Source: Chloroflexus aurantiacus J-10-fl
GTDB taxonomy: Bacteria > Chloroflexota > Chloroflexia > Chloroflexales > Chloroflexaceae
Reading direction: 5' to 3'
NCBI RefSeq assembly: GCF_000018865.1
Contig: NC_010175.1
Coordinates: 434,001 to 498,000 of the forward strand
Length of the DNA: 64,000 bases
This document shows, in pieces, positions 28,035 to 37,260 of the stretch (position 1 is the first letter of the stretch; each line of letters starts with the position of its first letter). A model generated the notes under the pieces. It was not told where the DNA came from. It was given only the letters and a program-made list of their open reading frames with translations, and ran no database searches. The position numbers and the translations under genes were made by a program.

Positions 28035-29071
28035 CACGATGGTGGTGCGGTCGACTCACGCAAAATAAGTCGAGCTGGCACCTCGATAACTTGTCTTGGT
28101 CGTTTTGGATCACGCAACCTTGCCAAAGCCAATTTCACCGCTTCACGACCGAGTTGCACTGCATCTTTTGCCGCAGTTGTCAGGCGAGGAATGAGATAAT
28201 TAGCAATTGCAATATCATCGAAACCTATCAACGATACATCAGCAGGAACTCGTAGCCCCATATCACCAGCCGCACGCAAAACTGCTATGGCCAATAAATC
28301 GTTTATTGCTACAATCGCTGTTGGCCGATTCGGTTTCTGTAAAAGGTGAATGGCTGCCCGATATCCTTCCTCAATAGTTGGACCACAATGTACGATAAGC
28401 TGCTCATCAATTGGTATCCCAACAGCCTGAAGACTTTTCTTGTAGGGTATCAGACGATCTTCTGCTAAGCTCGAATTAGCTACACCGTAGATAAGACCTA
28501 TTCGTCGGTGTCCTAGCATTATGAGATGTTGCATCGCTGCTGCTGCTACTGCACGATAATCAGACAATACACAATCTGCCAGGTAATCTTTGGTAACTCT
28601 ATCACTTATTTCCACAATGGGTAAACCTCGCTCTAAGCTACGGATTAATGTATTCCTGGCTTCTTCTGACTCGTAAACAAATGAACCCATTAAGATCAAT
28701 GCATCAATTCGCCGGCCAACTAAATCCTTGAATGCATCTTCACCATATTGAATGTTTAGGTTCATACTGCAAAGAAGCAACCGATATCCATTTGCACGTG
28801 CTTCCTGCTCTACACCTTCAGCATTTTCCCAAAAATGAGGATTATACAAATCTGGCATAATTAGTCCGATGGTCCTTGACTTACCCAATCGTAACGCTCT
28901 GGCTCCGGCATCAGGTTCATATCCTAATTCTTTAATTGCTTGCCAGACACGTTCCCGAGTCTCTGGAGAAATAGGAACCCGTCCCCCAGACAGACCATTG
29001 ATTACGTGAGAAACTGTTGCTCGCGAGACCCCTGCGCGCCTGGCAACATCCATTTGCGTGGGACGTTTCAT
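28031..29071 (-). CDS. LacI-family transcriptional repressor of the rhamnoside operon
   Basis: 346 residues. N-terminal helix-turn-helix (TQMDVARRAGVSRATVSHVINGL) with the hinge helix near ALRLGKSRTIGLI; the remainder is a periplasmic-binding-like sensor ending FDDIAIANYLIPRLTTAA. The recognition helix starts SRATVSHVI. It is upstream of and co-directional with the ABC and glycosidase genes, the usual arrangement for a local repressor released by an imported sugar or its product. ACACGTGT palindromes before it and at its own stop codon are the likely operators. Base composition is similar to the operon it presumably controls. Confidence 0.93.
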   Translation of the reverse strand: MKRPTQMDVARRAGVSRATVSHVINGLSGGRVPISPETRERVWQAIKELGYEPDAGARALRLGKSRTIGLIMPDLYNPHFWENAEGVEQEARANGYRLLLCSMNLNIQYGEDAFKDLVGRRIDALILMGSFVYESEEARNTLIRSLERGLPIVEISDRVTKDYLADCVLSDYRAVAAAAMQHLIMLGHRRIGLIYGVANSSLAEDRLIPYKKSLQAVGIPIDEQLIVHCGPTIEEGYRAAIHLLQKPNRPTAIVAINDLLAIAVLRAAGDMGLRVPADVSLIGFDDIAIANYLIPRLTTAAKDAVQLGREAVKLALARLRDPKRPRQVIEVPARLILRESTAPPSC

Positions 29072-29121
29072 ACATACGCCTCCTAACTATTAAGGCTGGA
29101 AGGGAGGCAGATTCATTATTT

Positions 29122-29146
29122 ACACGAGTTAACTTACACGTGTCAA
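29122..29146 (-). promoter_or_regulatory. lacI promoter with two operator half-palindromes
   Basis: Minus strand reads TTGACA (29146-29141), a perfect -35 box, overlapped by the palindrome ACACGTGT (29136-29143). A second, imperfect copy ACACGAGT (29122-29129) lies 14 bp further downstream, near a possible -10 TAAATA. This layout suggests autoregulation. Confidence 0.55.
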
Positions 29147-29455
29147 TTTAATAACTACACAATATCATGAATCATAACTGTTGTCAATAGGTGTCGTCAG
29201 CGATGCTCCAGAACTCCTCTTTGAGCTTATCAAACAGTATGTGATAATGGAAAGCTCTGTAATGTAGCAGAACAGGTCTTGAACCCATCCTATCTGCAAT
29301 CTTCTACGAAGCTCGAATTTATTCCATAAAAGCTGTACTGTCGTAATACCCGGCCATTGCACAGGTCATCAACGCTTGCTAATCACCAACAACAGTATAT
29401 CCTGCTTCCAGTCTGCCGGTATAAAAGCGGAGAGGGCTGACAACCATCGCCAACA

Positions 29456-29605
29456 CCATCACTCGTTGGATTGGATGCCTTATCTGCGTGTTATGCGCGT
29501 GGCGCAGCGTGTGGAGTGCGGCAGCGTGGCTGCCGCGCCAGCCGTGCTCACGATCCAGCGCGTGGTATTCCGTTGACCCGGCTGGTCACGGGGATGCCGG
29601 GTGTG
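29456..29605. repeat. 150-bp direct repeat, copy 1
   Basis: This copy is nearly identical (4 differences in 150) to copy 2, which starts 155 bp further on. Contains a perfect hairpin GCGGCAGC-GTG-GCTGCCGC at 29518-29536. No terminal inverted repeats or transposase. Confidence 0.85.
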
Positions 29606-29610
29606 GAGTG

Positions 29611-29760
29611 CCATCACTTGTTGGATTGGGTACCTTATCTGCGTGTTATGCGCGTGGCGCAGCGTGTGGAGTGCGGCAGCGTGGCTGCCGCGCCAGCCGT
29701 GCTCACGATCCAGCACGTGGTATTCCGTTGACCCGGCTGGTCACGGGGATGCCGGGTGTG
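29611..29760. repeat. 150-bp direct repeat, copy 2
   Basis: Second copy, separated from the first by 5 bp. The hairpin is conserved at 29673-29691. It is followed directly by a T-run (29762-29770). Confidence 0.85.
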
Positions 29761-29913
29761 ATGTTTTTTTGAAACAGGTTCTACTCCGCAAAGCAACCTG
29801 GCTGAGTCATTGCAGACACCGTAACCATTGCCAACCGCCGGCGCAGCGTTCACACACGCCACCGGGAGAGAGTCAGGACCGTTCCACGCAAAAACACATC
29901 ACTGAACAAGAAA

Positions 29914-29934
29914 GGGCAGGCGTGAGACCTGCCC
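29914..29934 (-). terminator. Intrinsic terminator of the NYN-domain gene
   Basis: A 7-bp stem GGGCAGG / CCTGCCC with a 7-nt loop; on the minus strand it is followed by TTTCTTG. Sequence is related to the terminator at 8732-8756. Confidence 0.7.
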
Positions 29935-29962
29935 CCTGGTTCGTGCGTGACTCGCGTGACCA

Positions 29963-30589
29963 TCAATTCCTGGCGACCACCCCCTGTGGCTGCCGAAATA
30001 GCCCTTTGAAGATGGCAGCAGCCTGGGGCGTATGTTCGAGCTGGTTCACATTCAGTGCATAGTTACAGGCGTCTAGCAATCGCCTGTTCACATGGCTGGT
30101 GCGCTGCGAAGATTCATACTCAAAGTACAGAAGACCCACCCGCACCCCATGTTTCATCAGTGCCCGAACCAGCGGCGTCAAATCACCATCACCGGTAACC
30201 AAAACAGCAACATCAATCTTGCCTTCCATGGCCCGTTCCATGGCATCAATCGCGAGCGATACATCTACCCCTTTCTCTTGACCATTCGGGGGCATTGGCA
30301 CATATTTCGGCTCAATGCCGGCATGTACCAAATCAATGTGCCGATTACGCTCAATCTGAAACTGTTTTTCACTGGTTTGCGCTGAATGGAACAGACCCTG
30401 GTGCCAGCTTGCGTAGACAACCCGGTGGGCGGCGTAGCGCTGCTCTTTGCTACTGACAAATTGTTCGATTAGACGATGAAAGGGAACAAATGACAACCAG
30501 CCAACTTTTTTCTCGCTGTAAAAATAGAATTGCGCATACGTAAAGTATGAACCATCGTAAAAGACACCGATGCGGCAGACGTTGTTCAT
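29963..30589 (-). CDS. NYN-domain (LabA-like PIN-fold) putative ribonuclease
   Basis: 208 residues. NYN domains are PIN-like metal-dependent RNases, found in LabA and many bacterial DUF88 proteins. Acidic residues expected at the metal site are visible: Asp12 in VFYDGSYF, Asp109 and Asp115 in KGVDVSLAIDAM, and Asp134/Asp136 in VTGDGDLTPL. No additional domain such as OST-HTH or zinc finger is attached, so target recognition is unclear. It is monocistronic, with its own terminator downstream. No toxin-antitoxin partner is encoded next to it. Confidence 0.88.
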   Translation of the reverse strand: MNNVCRIGVFYDGSYFTYAQFYFYSEKKVGWLSFVPFHRLIEQFVSSKEQRYAAHRVVYASWHQGLFHSAQTSEKQFQIERNRHIDLVHAGIEPKYVPMPPNGQEKGVDVSLAIDAMERAMEGKIDVAVLVTGDGDLTPLVRALMKHGVRVGLLYFEYESSQRTSHVNRRLLDACNYALNVNQLEHTPQAAAIFKGLFRQPQGVVARN

Positions 30590-30692
30590 GAAGCCTCCAG
30601 AAAGTGATTACGATGCAGTGTCGGAACGTTGGCTAGCTTTATTATAGCATTCTGAGTGAACCACAGTAGTGACAATATGTCACCCTTCACGC

Positions 30693-31463
30693 TCACTGAC
30701 TCATCATCCGCACCACCCGCAGACTGGCCGCCGCATCGATTCGCGGGGTATATTCAAGACCGACATAGCCACTATACCCATGTTCACGCAAAACGCCAAA
30801 GATGTGCTCGTAATTGATTTCACCGGTGCCCGGCTCATGGCGACCGGGGACGTCGGCGACGTGGATGTGGCCGATAAGATCGAGATTGGCCAGGATGCGA
30901 CGGGTCAGGTTTCCTTCGCTGATCTGTTGATGGTAACAATCAAACAACAGTTTGACGTGCGGTTGACCAAGCTCGCGCACGATGGCAAAGCCTTCGTCAG
31001 ATGACCAGAGAAAACTACCCGGATGATCGACCGGGTTGCGCGGTTCGAGGAGTAGATTAAGACCGGCATCAGCCGCAGTCTCGGCAGCCTCATGCAGCGC
31101 ATCAACCAGATGGGCGCGTTGCGTGGCATAATCGAGGTCTGTCCGGGTAATCCCACCGTGAACGATGAGGTTATCACAGGCCAGATCAACTGCCAGCGCG
31201 GCACTGCGCGTCACTTCATCACGAAAGCGTGCTCGCTGATCGGGATCATTGGGGGCTGCTTCGCTGCCGAAAATAGCCACACAATGCAGGCGTAAGGCGG
31301 TTTGCAGAGCAATGGTGATGTTCATGTCCTTGCCCTTCCGCGTCCAGAATTCATAGGCGCGGAAGCCGAGATCGGCAATGTGTTCGAGTCGCTGCTCAAA
31401 CGGGCGATCGGTGAAGATCATATCGAGACAGACTGAGAAGCGGAGGGGTGCGAGGGCCGACAT
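30693..31463 (-). CDS. Hydroxypyruvate isomerase-like sugar isomerase (AP endonuclease 2 fold)
   Basis: 256 residues from ATG 31463 with GAGG 7 nt upstream; an 8-residue longer reading has no ribosome site. TIM-barrel xylose-isomerase-like superfamily. The block GHIHVADVPGRHEPGTGEINY is characteristic of hydroxypyruvate isomerase (Hyi), and LLLEPRNPVDHPGSFL provides the metal-ligand glutamate. Substrate is probably hydroxypyruvate/tartronate semialdehyde or a small aldose; Hyi relatives also act on other ketoses. No glyoxylate carboligase or reductase is encoded nearby, so the pathway is not shown by context. Confidence 0.85.
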   Translation of the reverse strand: MSALAPLRFSVCLDMIFTDRPFEQRLEHIADLGFRAYEFWTRKGKDMNITIALQTALRLHCVAIFGSEAAPNDPDQRARFRDEVTRSAALAVDLACDNLIVHGGITRTDLDYATQRAHLVDALHEAAETAADAGLNLLLEPRNPVDHPGSFLWSSDEGFAIVRELGQPHVKLLFDCYHQQISEGNLTRRILANLDLIGHIHVADVPGRHEPGTGEINYEHIFGVLREHGYSGYVGLEYTPRIDAAASLRVVRMMSQ

Positions 31464-31893
31464 CTTCAACCTCACTTTTCTGCACAAGAGCTCCTATGGC
31501 GCAACCGACCCGTTGCAGCGCTGGCGATCATGATGCATCTGACTGGCTGGTCGGTCAAATCGTTCCACATTGCCTGCTCCTATTATACTGTTGTTGGCGC
31601 CTGATAGTGTATGCTTTGCCGACGAAATTGCCGGGAAGCGCTTGCGAAATTATTTCCACGCTTAGATGCATGTACTACGTTGTTTAGATTGCGGAAGTTC
31701 GGCTTTAGTATCTCTGCGTTCTATGCCGGACGCTTATGACATACACCAATCTCTGCCTCCCGCTTATGCGTGGCCTGTATGTGGTTTCCACCAGAACCAG
31801 GCTAAATGAACTCCATCAATCCGGTCGGGTTATCCGTTGAGCACAACGCTCAATCACCTCGCCGTCGCACGACTTTGCAACCTGAGACAGCTT
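31464..31893. other. Intergenic region between the isomerase and tricorn genes
   Basis: About 430 bp, with both neighbours on the minus strand. A TATAAT box on the minus strand at 31587-31582 could belong to the isomerase promoter, 119 nt from its start. No coding region, repeat or hairpin is convincing. Confidence 0.5.
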
Positions 31894-34800
31894 CTACTCG
31901 TATGTTGTATCTGGGCTTGCCACCGGGTTCGGCACATCATTCTTTCGCCGCCGACGAACGGTTTTGAGGAGGGTGGCAATTGCGGCATCCAATTGACTGT
32001 CCCGCCCATACGCCCACTCTCCCAACGGACGCACCGCCTCTACATCAACCGGCCTGCCTCGTCCCTCCAAATCTTCGCCCTCTGGCGTCACTACATACAA
32101 CCGCGGTAACCGCAACCATGAACCATCGAGCAATGGTATCTGGTATGTCCATATCACTGCTCCAGCAGTTGGTCGCCCGACGACCTTCCCCAGCCGCAAT
32201 CGCCGGTAGCTTTCACTCAACATCTCGGTATTGCTTGCCGAGCGTTCATTCGTTACCAACACTGTAGGCCGGTCGAGCACGCGATTACCCGCCAGATGAC
32301 TGGCATCAGTCGTGCCAAGATCACGAAACCCACTGCGCAGCGCCGAACGCCGCATCAGGACATCGAGAATAAATGTCGCTGTATGGCCGCCGCGATTGTA
32401 GCGTACATCAATAATGACACCGGCTTTGCTGTGGGTTTCCGCATCGAGATCAACCAGAAATTGTTGATAGGCAGCATAGCTCATCTCGGCAATGTGCACA
32501 TACCCAAGCCTGCCTTGACTGTGGGTGTGAACATATTGTTCATTGTTGAACACCCAATCACGGTAACGCAACTGTTCATACGCACTGGCATTGATGGGCC
32601 GAACGACAATTTCGCGTTCGGTACCATCATTCGCCCGCAATACCAGCCGCACCCGCCGGCCAACACTGCGCAAGAGCAGCTTATGCAGTGAGAGCGTTCC
32701 GTTGAGCCGCGTTCCATCAATTGCGACCAGCTCTTCGCCGGGACGCGGTGGATCGGCAGTCAGCGCCGCCGGGCCATCAGGCAGGTTACGTTCGACGATC
32801 AGCCGACCTTCGCGGAGCAGTGGTTCGGCGGCAAAGATAATGCCGATGAAGCCATCCTCGCTCTCACTGTTGTAAAAGGAACTGCCCAGATGCGAAGCCC
32901 GCAGTTCACCAACCATCAAATTGATCAGCGTATGTAGCTCACCGGTAGTTTGGACTGCGCCTACCAGTGATGCGTAGCGATCACGCACGGCCTGCCAGTC
33001 CTGCCCACGAAAGGTCGGATCGTAGAAGCTATCACGTAGCTCACGCCAGGCTTCGATGAAGATTTGCTCCTTTTCACGATGAAAATCTACTTCAACCTCA
33101 GCCCGCAGTGAGAGCCGGTTCGGCTCGTTCCCACCGGGAAAGCGGCGTACCACAACCTGCCCATCTTCAAGGTAGTAGAAGCTACGTCCGTCCGGAGCAA
33201 ATTGCAGAAATCCTTTGCGCGTGTCGCTGGCGGTCAATTGCCGTGGTGGTTGATTCGCCCGCGGCTCATCGAGCGGCATTGTCCAGACATCAACCTTACC
33301 GGCTACCGAAGCCAGAAAGAGCAGGTCTTTGCCATCAGGGCTGATTGGACCGGCCATCGCGTTCATCTGCGGCGGCGTCAGCAATCGTAAGCGCCGTTCA
33401 ATGCCCTCGTAGATAATCGGCTCGGTCAGCGGTTGAGACACTCTTGGTTCTTTGGCGGATTGATCGCCGGGTTCGGTTGGTTTTTCCTCCTTTTTTTCAA
33501 ATAATCGTTCAAACGCTGTTTCGCGAAACACTGGCTGCGACGGACGCAAATCGACACGCGCAATCTGCGCTTCTAACCGGTACTGTTCGGTAGTGAAGAT
33601 GATAAAGCTCCCATCCGGTGACCAGCACAAATTGCCGCCATCGAGGTTGCTGAGAAAGGTAATCTGGCGCGGCTCACCACCGGCTGCCGGCACGATGTAG
33701 ACGTTGCTGAAGAGACGATCATCCTGGGCGATGAACGCCAGATAGCGCGAGTCGGGCGACCAGCAAAGATCGGCGGCAACTGCAAACCGGGCCTGGCACA
33801 CTTCACGTGGTGACGGATCTGTCACCTCGATCACCTCGATGATCCGCTGGTCGCGGATGTAGGCGATTGATTTCCCATCAGGTGCAATCCGCGGTAACAT
33901 CTTGGGCCGACCATCACGGGTAAGTTGTTGCTCCTGTCCGCTGCTGAAATCGTATGCAAATAGTTCAACTTCTCCGTAGCGGTCGGAGAGATAGATTAAA
34001 CGCTGCGAGTCAGGTGCCCACGCGATACTCCACTCGCGGGCCGGCGTATTGGTAACCCGAAACGCCGGCCCCTGGCGCAGATCACGGTCAGTCTCTTTGT
34101 CGGCAAAATCGGCAAAGACATCACCACGGGCCACAATCGCCAGTTTCTTTCCATCAGGACTGAGGCGAACTTCGCTAAACCCACTCGTCCAGCGTTCAAC
34201 CCGTACCGGTGTGCGTTTGCTATCTATCCGCACCCGGATCGGAACAGGCACACTCTCGCCACTGATCGGATCGATCCGCCACAACTGGCCATCACCACGT
34301 TCGCAGACAATCACGTTGTTACGCCGGGCAATCGCCGGGAAGAGCAAGCGTCCATCACGAAAATGGGTTATTTGCCGCGCTTCACCCTCACCAAGTGGCA
34401 GGTACCACAGGTTCTCGTTGCCATCGCTATCGCAAACGATATACAGACCCTGACCATCCGGTGCCCACAACGGCCAACCCAGTTTGCCTGCGTACACGAG
34501 ACGTTGCCCGAAAGGGCCGGCAATCTGGCACAATGCCCGGTAGTCGGGATCGGTTGGTCCTAACCATATCTCATTCGAGGAGAAGGGATGGGGTCCACGT
34601 CGCCACCAACGCTCGCGTATGTTGACAAAGGCCAGCCTTGTGCCGTCGGGCGACACTGCCACCTGACCAAGCTGTTCATACGGTTCAAGATAGATCGGCG
34701 CCGGCGTACCACCACTCGTCTTCACCCGATAGATTGCCGAACCCATCTGTTCAATAGCAGTGGTGAAGAAGACAGCATCCCCATCGTTTGCCCAGTCTTC

Positions 34801-35082
34801 TGGGGTGCATTGTTCGTCTTGAAACGTGATCTGGCGCGGTGGGCCGCCCGCCAGGTCGAGAACATACAAATCACCAGACCCATCACGACCGGCGCTGAAG
34901 AGGATACGCTGTCCATCCGGGCTAAACCGCGGTCCGTAATGACTGGCTGGATGGGCTGTAAGGCGTTCAGCAACCCCGCCTTCAATCGAGACAAGCCAGA
35001 CATCACCGGCGGCGATAAATGCCAGCAGCCGCCCATCGGGATCAAGAGCTGGTTGACGCAAAAGGGCCTGAGATTTGGACAA
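31894..35082 (-). CDS. Tricorn protease homologue
   Basis: 1062 residues. Order of domains: a first beta-propeller of TolB/WD40-like repeats (SPDGQRILFSAG, APDGQGLYIVCD), a second propeller (about 290-640, with WSPDSRYLAFIAQ), then a C1 helical domain, a PDZ domain (GLVERNLPDGPAAL, PGEELVAIDGT region) and a C-terminal S41 peptidase. The likely nucleophile is Ser950 in NERSASNTEM. No signal peptide, so cytosolic, where tricorn trims peptides released by proteasome-like machines. TTG start with GGAGG 7 nt upstream. Single gene; the isomerase upstream on the map is separated by about 430 bp. Confidence 0.92.
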   Translation of the reverse strand: MSKSQALLRQPALDPDGRLLAFIAAGDVWLVSIEGGVAERLTAHPASHYGPRFSPDGQRILFSAGRDGSGDLYVLDLAGGPPRQITFQDEQCTPEDWANDGDAVFFTTAIEQMGSAIYRVKTSGGTPAPIYLEPYEQLGQVAVSPDGTRLAFVNIRERWWRRGPHPFSSNEIWLGPTDPDYRALCQIAGPFGQRLVYAGKLGWPLWAPDGQGLYIVCDSDGNENLWYLPLGEGEARQITHFRDGRLLFPAIARRNNVIVCERGDGQLWRIDPISGESVPVPIRVRIDSKRTPVRVERWTSGFSEVRLSPDGKKLAIVARGDVFADFADKETDRDLRQGPAFRVTNTPAREWSIAWAPDSQRLIYLSDRYGEVELFAYDFSSGQEQQLTRDGRPKMLPRIAPDGKSIAYIRDQRIIEVIEVTDPSPREVCQARFAVAADLCWSPDSRYLAFIAQDDRLFSNVYIVPAAGGEPRQITFLSNLDGGNLCWSPDGSFIIFTTEQYRLEAQIARVDLRPSQPVFRETAFERLFEKKEEKPTEPGDQSAKEPRVSQPLTEPIIYEGIERRLRLLTPPQMNAMAGPISPDGKDLLFLASVAGKVDVWTMPLDEPRANQPPRQLTASDTRKGFLQFAPDGRSFYYLEDGQVVVRRFPGGNEPNRLSLRAEVEVDFHREKEQIFIEAWRELRDSFYDPTFRGQDWQAVRDRYASLVGAVQTTGELHTLINLMVGELRASHLGSSFYNSESEDGFIGIIFAAEPLLREGRLIVERNLPDGPAALTADPPRPGEELVAIDGTRLNGTLSLHKLLLRSVGRRVRLVLRANDGTEREIVVRPINASAYEQLRYRDWVFNNEQYVHTHSQGRLGYVHIAEMSYAAYQQFLVDLDAETHSKAGVIIDVRYNRGGHTATFILDVLMRRSALRSGFRDLGTTDASHLAGNRVLDRPTVLVTNERSASNTEMLSESYRRLRLGKVVGRPTAGAVIWTYQIPLLDGSWLRLPRLYVVTPEGEDLEGRGRPVDVEAVRPLGEWAYGRDSQLDAAIATLLKTVRRRRKNDVPNPVASPDTTYE

Positions 35083-35241
35083 GGTGGTTCCTCCCTATTC
35101 CAATATATGCTGTGCTTGTTATTTACAGGTATGTGTGATGACTTATTTTACAGCGTGTTGATCCAAACATCCAGAGATACACGTCTAACGACGAATGATA
35201 GCGCTACCATCCTCACTTGCCCCTCTTCAAACCGTTCCCAC

Positions 35242-36030
35242 CTAGTGGTAAGCCTGCTCTTCCCAGACAAACGCGCGCGCCAGGATAGCATCAATCAAAC
35301 CGGGAAACAGTCGTCCGATCCAGAGGGCCAACCGATCACTCCAGCTCACATAGGCCAGGCGCGGCTCGGTGCGCGCTGCCCGCAAGATAGTGCGGGCCAC
35401 AACCTCTGGTGGCACACCCGGCGGTGCAATTCGTCGGCGCTCGCGTCCACGCCCCAGCCGTCGCTGATTGAAATCTGTGCGCGTCGTACCCGGACGCACG
35501 ACGGTAACGGCAATCCCACTCCCGTGCAACTCAATCCGCAAGGCATTGCTGATCTGTTCGAGCGCAGCCTTTGCCGCCGCATACCCACCTAAAAAGGGTA
35601 GGGGCTGAACTGCCAAAACCGACGAGACGTTAATGATCTGACCACGACCGCCAGCCCGCATGATCGGTACGACTGCCTGAGTCAACCAGATTGGGCCAAG
35701 CAGATCGACGGCTAACACCCGCTCCAGATCGGCACGTGCCAGCCTGGTTACCGGACCGGTCAGACCGATCCCGGCGTTATTAATCAAGATGTCAACCTGC
35801 CCGTAAGTGGCTACTGCCCGCTCCACCAGCCGCATACACGCCTCTGGATCGGACACATCGGTTGGTACTGCCAACGCCTGCGGCAAATCGGCTGCCACCT
35901 GCGTTAAAGCTTCCTGCGAACGGGCAGCCAGCACCAGGCGCGCACCGGCAGCCGCAAAACAACGAGCCGTCGCCGCCCCAATCCCACTTGAGGCACCGGT
36001 AATAATCACCACCCGATCACGCGGATCCAT
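35242..36030 (-). CDS. Short-chain dehydrogenase/reductase
   Basis: 262 residues, classical SDR. Cofactor motif GASSGIG at about 11-17, NNAG near 88, catalytic Ser in NVSSV and YxxxK in YAAAK. VRPGTTRTDF marks the post-active-site loop. Alternative oxidation or reduction of an alcohol, acyl or sugar substrate; the specificity is not readable. It lies 18 nt downstream of the HMG-CoA-lyase gene, so a two-gene operon is likely, perhaps in branched-chain or isoprenoid acid degradation. Confidence 0.9.
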   Translation of the reverse strand: MDPRDRVVIITGASSGIGAATARCFAAAGARLVLAARSQEALTQVAADLPQALAVPTDVSDPEACMRLVERAVATYGQVDILINNAGIGLTGPVTRLARADLERVLAVDLLGPIWLTQAVVPIMRAGGRGQIINVSSVLAVQPLPFLGGYAAAKAALEQISNALRIELHGSGIAVTVVRPGTTRTDFNQRRLGRGRERRRIAPPGVPPEVVARTILRAARTEPRLAYVSWSDRLALWIGRLFPGLIDAILARAFVWEEQAYH

Positions 36031-36048
36031 AATGTGTACCTGCCATAT

Positions 36049-36993
36049 TCAACCCTCGCCGCGGTCCCGCAGATGCTTACAAATACCGGCTTTAATCGTC
36101 TGTCCCGGCACTTCGTGCCCTAACATGCGTTCAAGTTCACGCGCCGTCGCCATGAGTGCCGGCAGATTCAACCCGGTCGCAATCCCCATCTCGTGCAGCA
36201 AATGCGTGACATCTTCGGTGCAGAGATTTCCAGGAGCGCCGGGCGCAAACGGACAACCACCAATACCACCAATGCTAGAGTCAAACAGATCGACACCCAA
36301 TTGCAACGCTGCCAGCAGGTTTGCCAGACCCGCCCCCCGCGCACTGTGCAAATGCAAACGCAAGGGCTGGCGCGGAAAACGTGCGCGAAACGCCCTGACA
36401 ACCTCTTGCACCAACAGCGGGTGAGCCATGCCGGTGGTATCACCCAGCGTCAACTGCTCGGCACCCAAATCGAGCAAGCGCTGACACAGATCCAACACCC
36501 GCTCAATCGGCACATCCCCTTCAAACGGGCAGCCGAAGGCCACCGACAGCACCGCATCAAATGGCTTCCCGGCTGCATGCACCAGCGTCGCCATCTCGGC
36601 CACCTGCACCAGTGATTGCTCGATACTCATATTCACATTACTGCGATTATGGCTCTCGCTGGCGCTGAGAAACACCTGCACAACATCTGCACCGGCGGCA
36701 ATTGCCCGCCGCGCTCCGATAACATTCGGCGCAATTGCACTGTACACTACCCCAGGCTGGCGCTTGATACCGGCAAAGACAGCTTCCGTATCGGCCATCT
36801 GCGGCACTTGTTGCGGACGCACAAATGCCCCTACTTCAATCGCACGCAACCCGGTCGCTGCCAACAACTCAATCAACGTTATCTTCTGCGCCGTCGTCAG
36901 AATCGTTGGCTCATTCTGCAAACCATCACGCGGCCCTACTTCACGAATATGCACAAACGTCGGTAGCGTGCCAATTGTCATTGTGGTCATCAT
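36049..36993 (-). CDS. HMG-CoA lyase family enzyme
   Basis: 314 residues, DRE-TIM barrel. The active-site loop VGPRDGLQNEPT (Arg22, Asp23) is intact, metal ligands His214 and His216 occur as HLH, and IGGIGGCPFAPGAPGN contains the catalytic Cys247 and Asn256. The residue after the HxH motif is Ser (HLHSARG), where the animal enzyme has Asp. The reaction is a retro-aldol cleavage of a 3-hydroxyacyl-CoA, classically HMG-CoA to acetyl-CoA and acetoacetate. In Chloroflexus an enzyme of this family is known to act as (S)-citramalyl-CoA lyase in the 3-hydroxypropionate bicycle, but here no CoA-transferase partner is adjacent, so ordinary HMG-CoA lyase is the simpler reading. Confidence 0.88.
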   Translation of the reverse strand: MMTTMTIGTLPTFVHIREVGPRDGLQNEPTILTTAQKITLIELLAATGLRAIEVGAFVRPQQVPQMADTEAVFAGIKRQPGVVYSAIAPNVIGARRAIAAGADVVQVFLSASESHNRSNVNMSIEQSLVQVAEMATLVHAAGKPFDAVLSVAFGCPFEGDVPIERVLDLCQRLLDLGAEQLTLGDTTGMAHPLLVQEVVRAFRARFPRQPLRLHLHSARGAGLANLLAALQLGVDLFDSSIGGIGGCPFAPGAPGNLCTEDVTHLLHEMGIATGLNLPALMATARELERMLGHEVPGQTIKAGICKHLRDRGEG

Positions 36994-37260
36994 CGACCTC
37001 CCTGGTTGCTGGTTTTGAACGGTTCATGTTGCCGGCAATCACTGTTGGCAGCCTGCAATCGTCATGATCGGCACTATGTATGACTCAGCAGTGATTGATC
37101 TTTTCAGTATGGTAGAGATTCACACTCCGTCTGTCAAATGGTTGCAATGAAACAGATTAGTAACTCCACTGTAACCTGTTCTTCTACCCTGACAACAGAA
37201 CCACACAACGTGGGGCATCAAAAACGGATAGACAGCGCATAGCGCTGAATGGAGGAACCA

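Larger units (their letters stand above)
29072..29962. other. 891-bp intergenic region with duplicated sequence
   Basis: Between lacI and the NYN gene. It contains the lacI promoter region, two 150-bp direct repeats (29456-29605 and 29611-29760) and the hairpin terminator of the NYN gene at 29914-29934. Open frames inside the repeats differ between the copies and show no protein family, so no gene is called. Confidence 0.65.

Noticed and set aside
29456-29760. CRISPR or insertion-sequence interpretation of the direct repeats
   Set aside because: Only two units of 150 bp with a 5-bp gap, no short repeat-spacer pattern, no transposase or terminal inverted repeats.
29963-30589. NYN protein as toxin of a toxin-antitoxin pair
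   Set aside because: No small partner gene is encoded on either side; NYN domains are also housekeeping nucleases.
34588-35592. 334-codon open frame on the plus strand across the tricorn and SDR region
   Set aside because: It is antisense to both genes, spans their intergenic gap and has no family resemblance or ribosome site.
36049-36993. Assignment as (S)-citramalyl-CoA lyase of the 3-hydroxypropionate bicycle
   Set aside because: The family fits, but no CoA-transferase or other bicycle gene is adjacent; kept as HMG-CoA lyase family.
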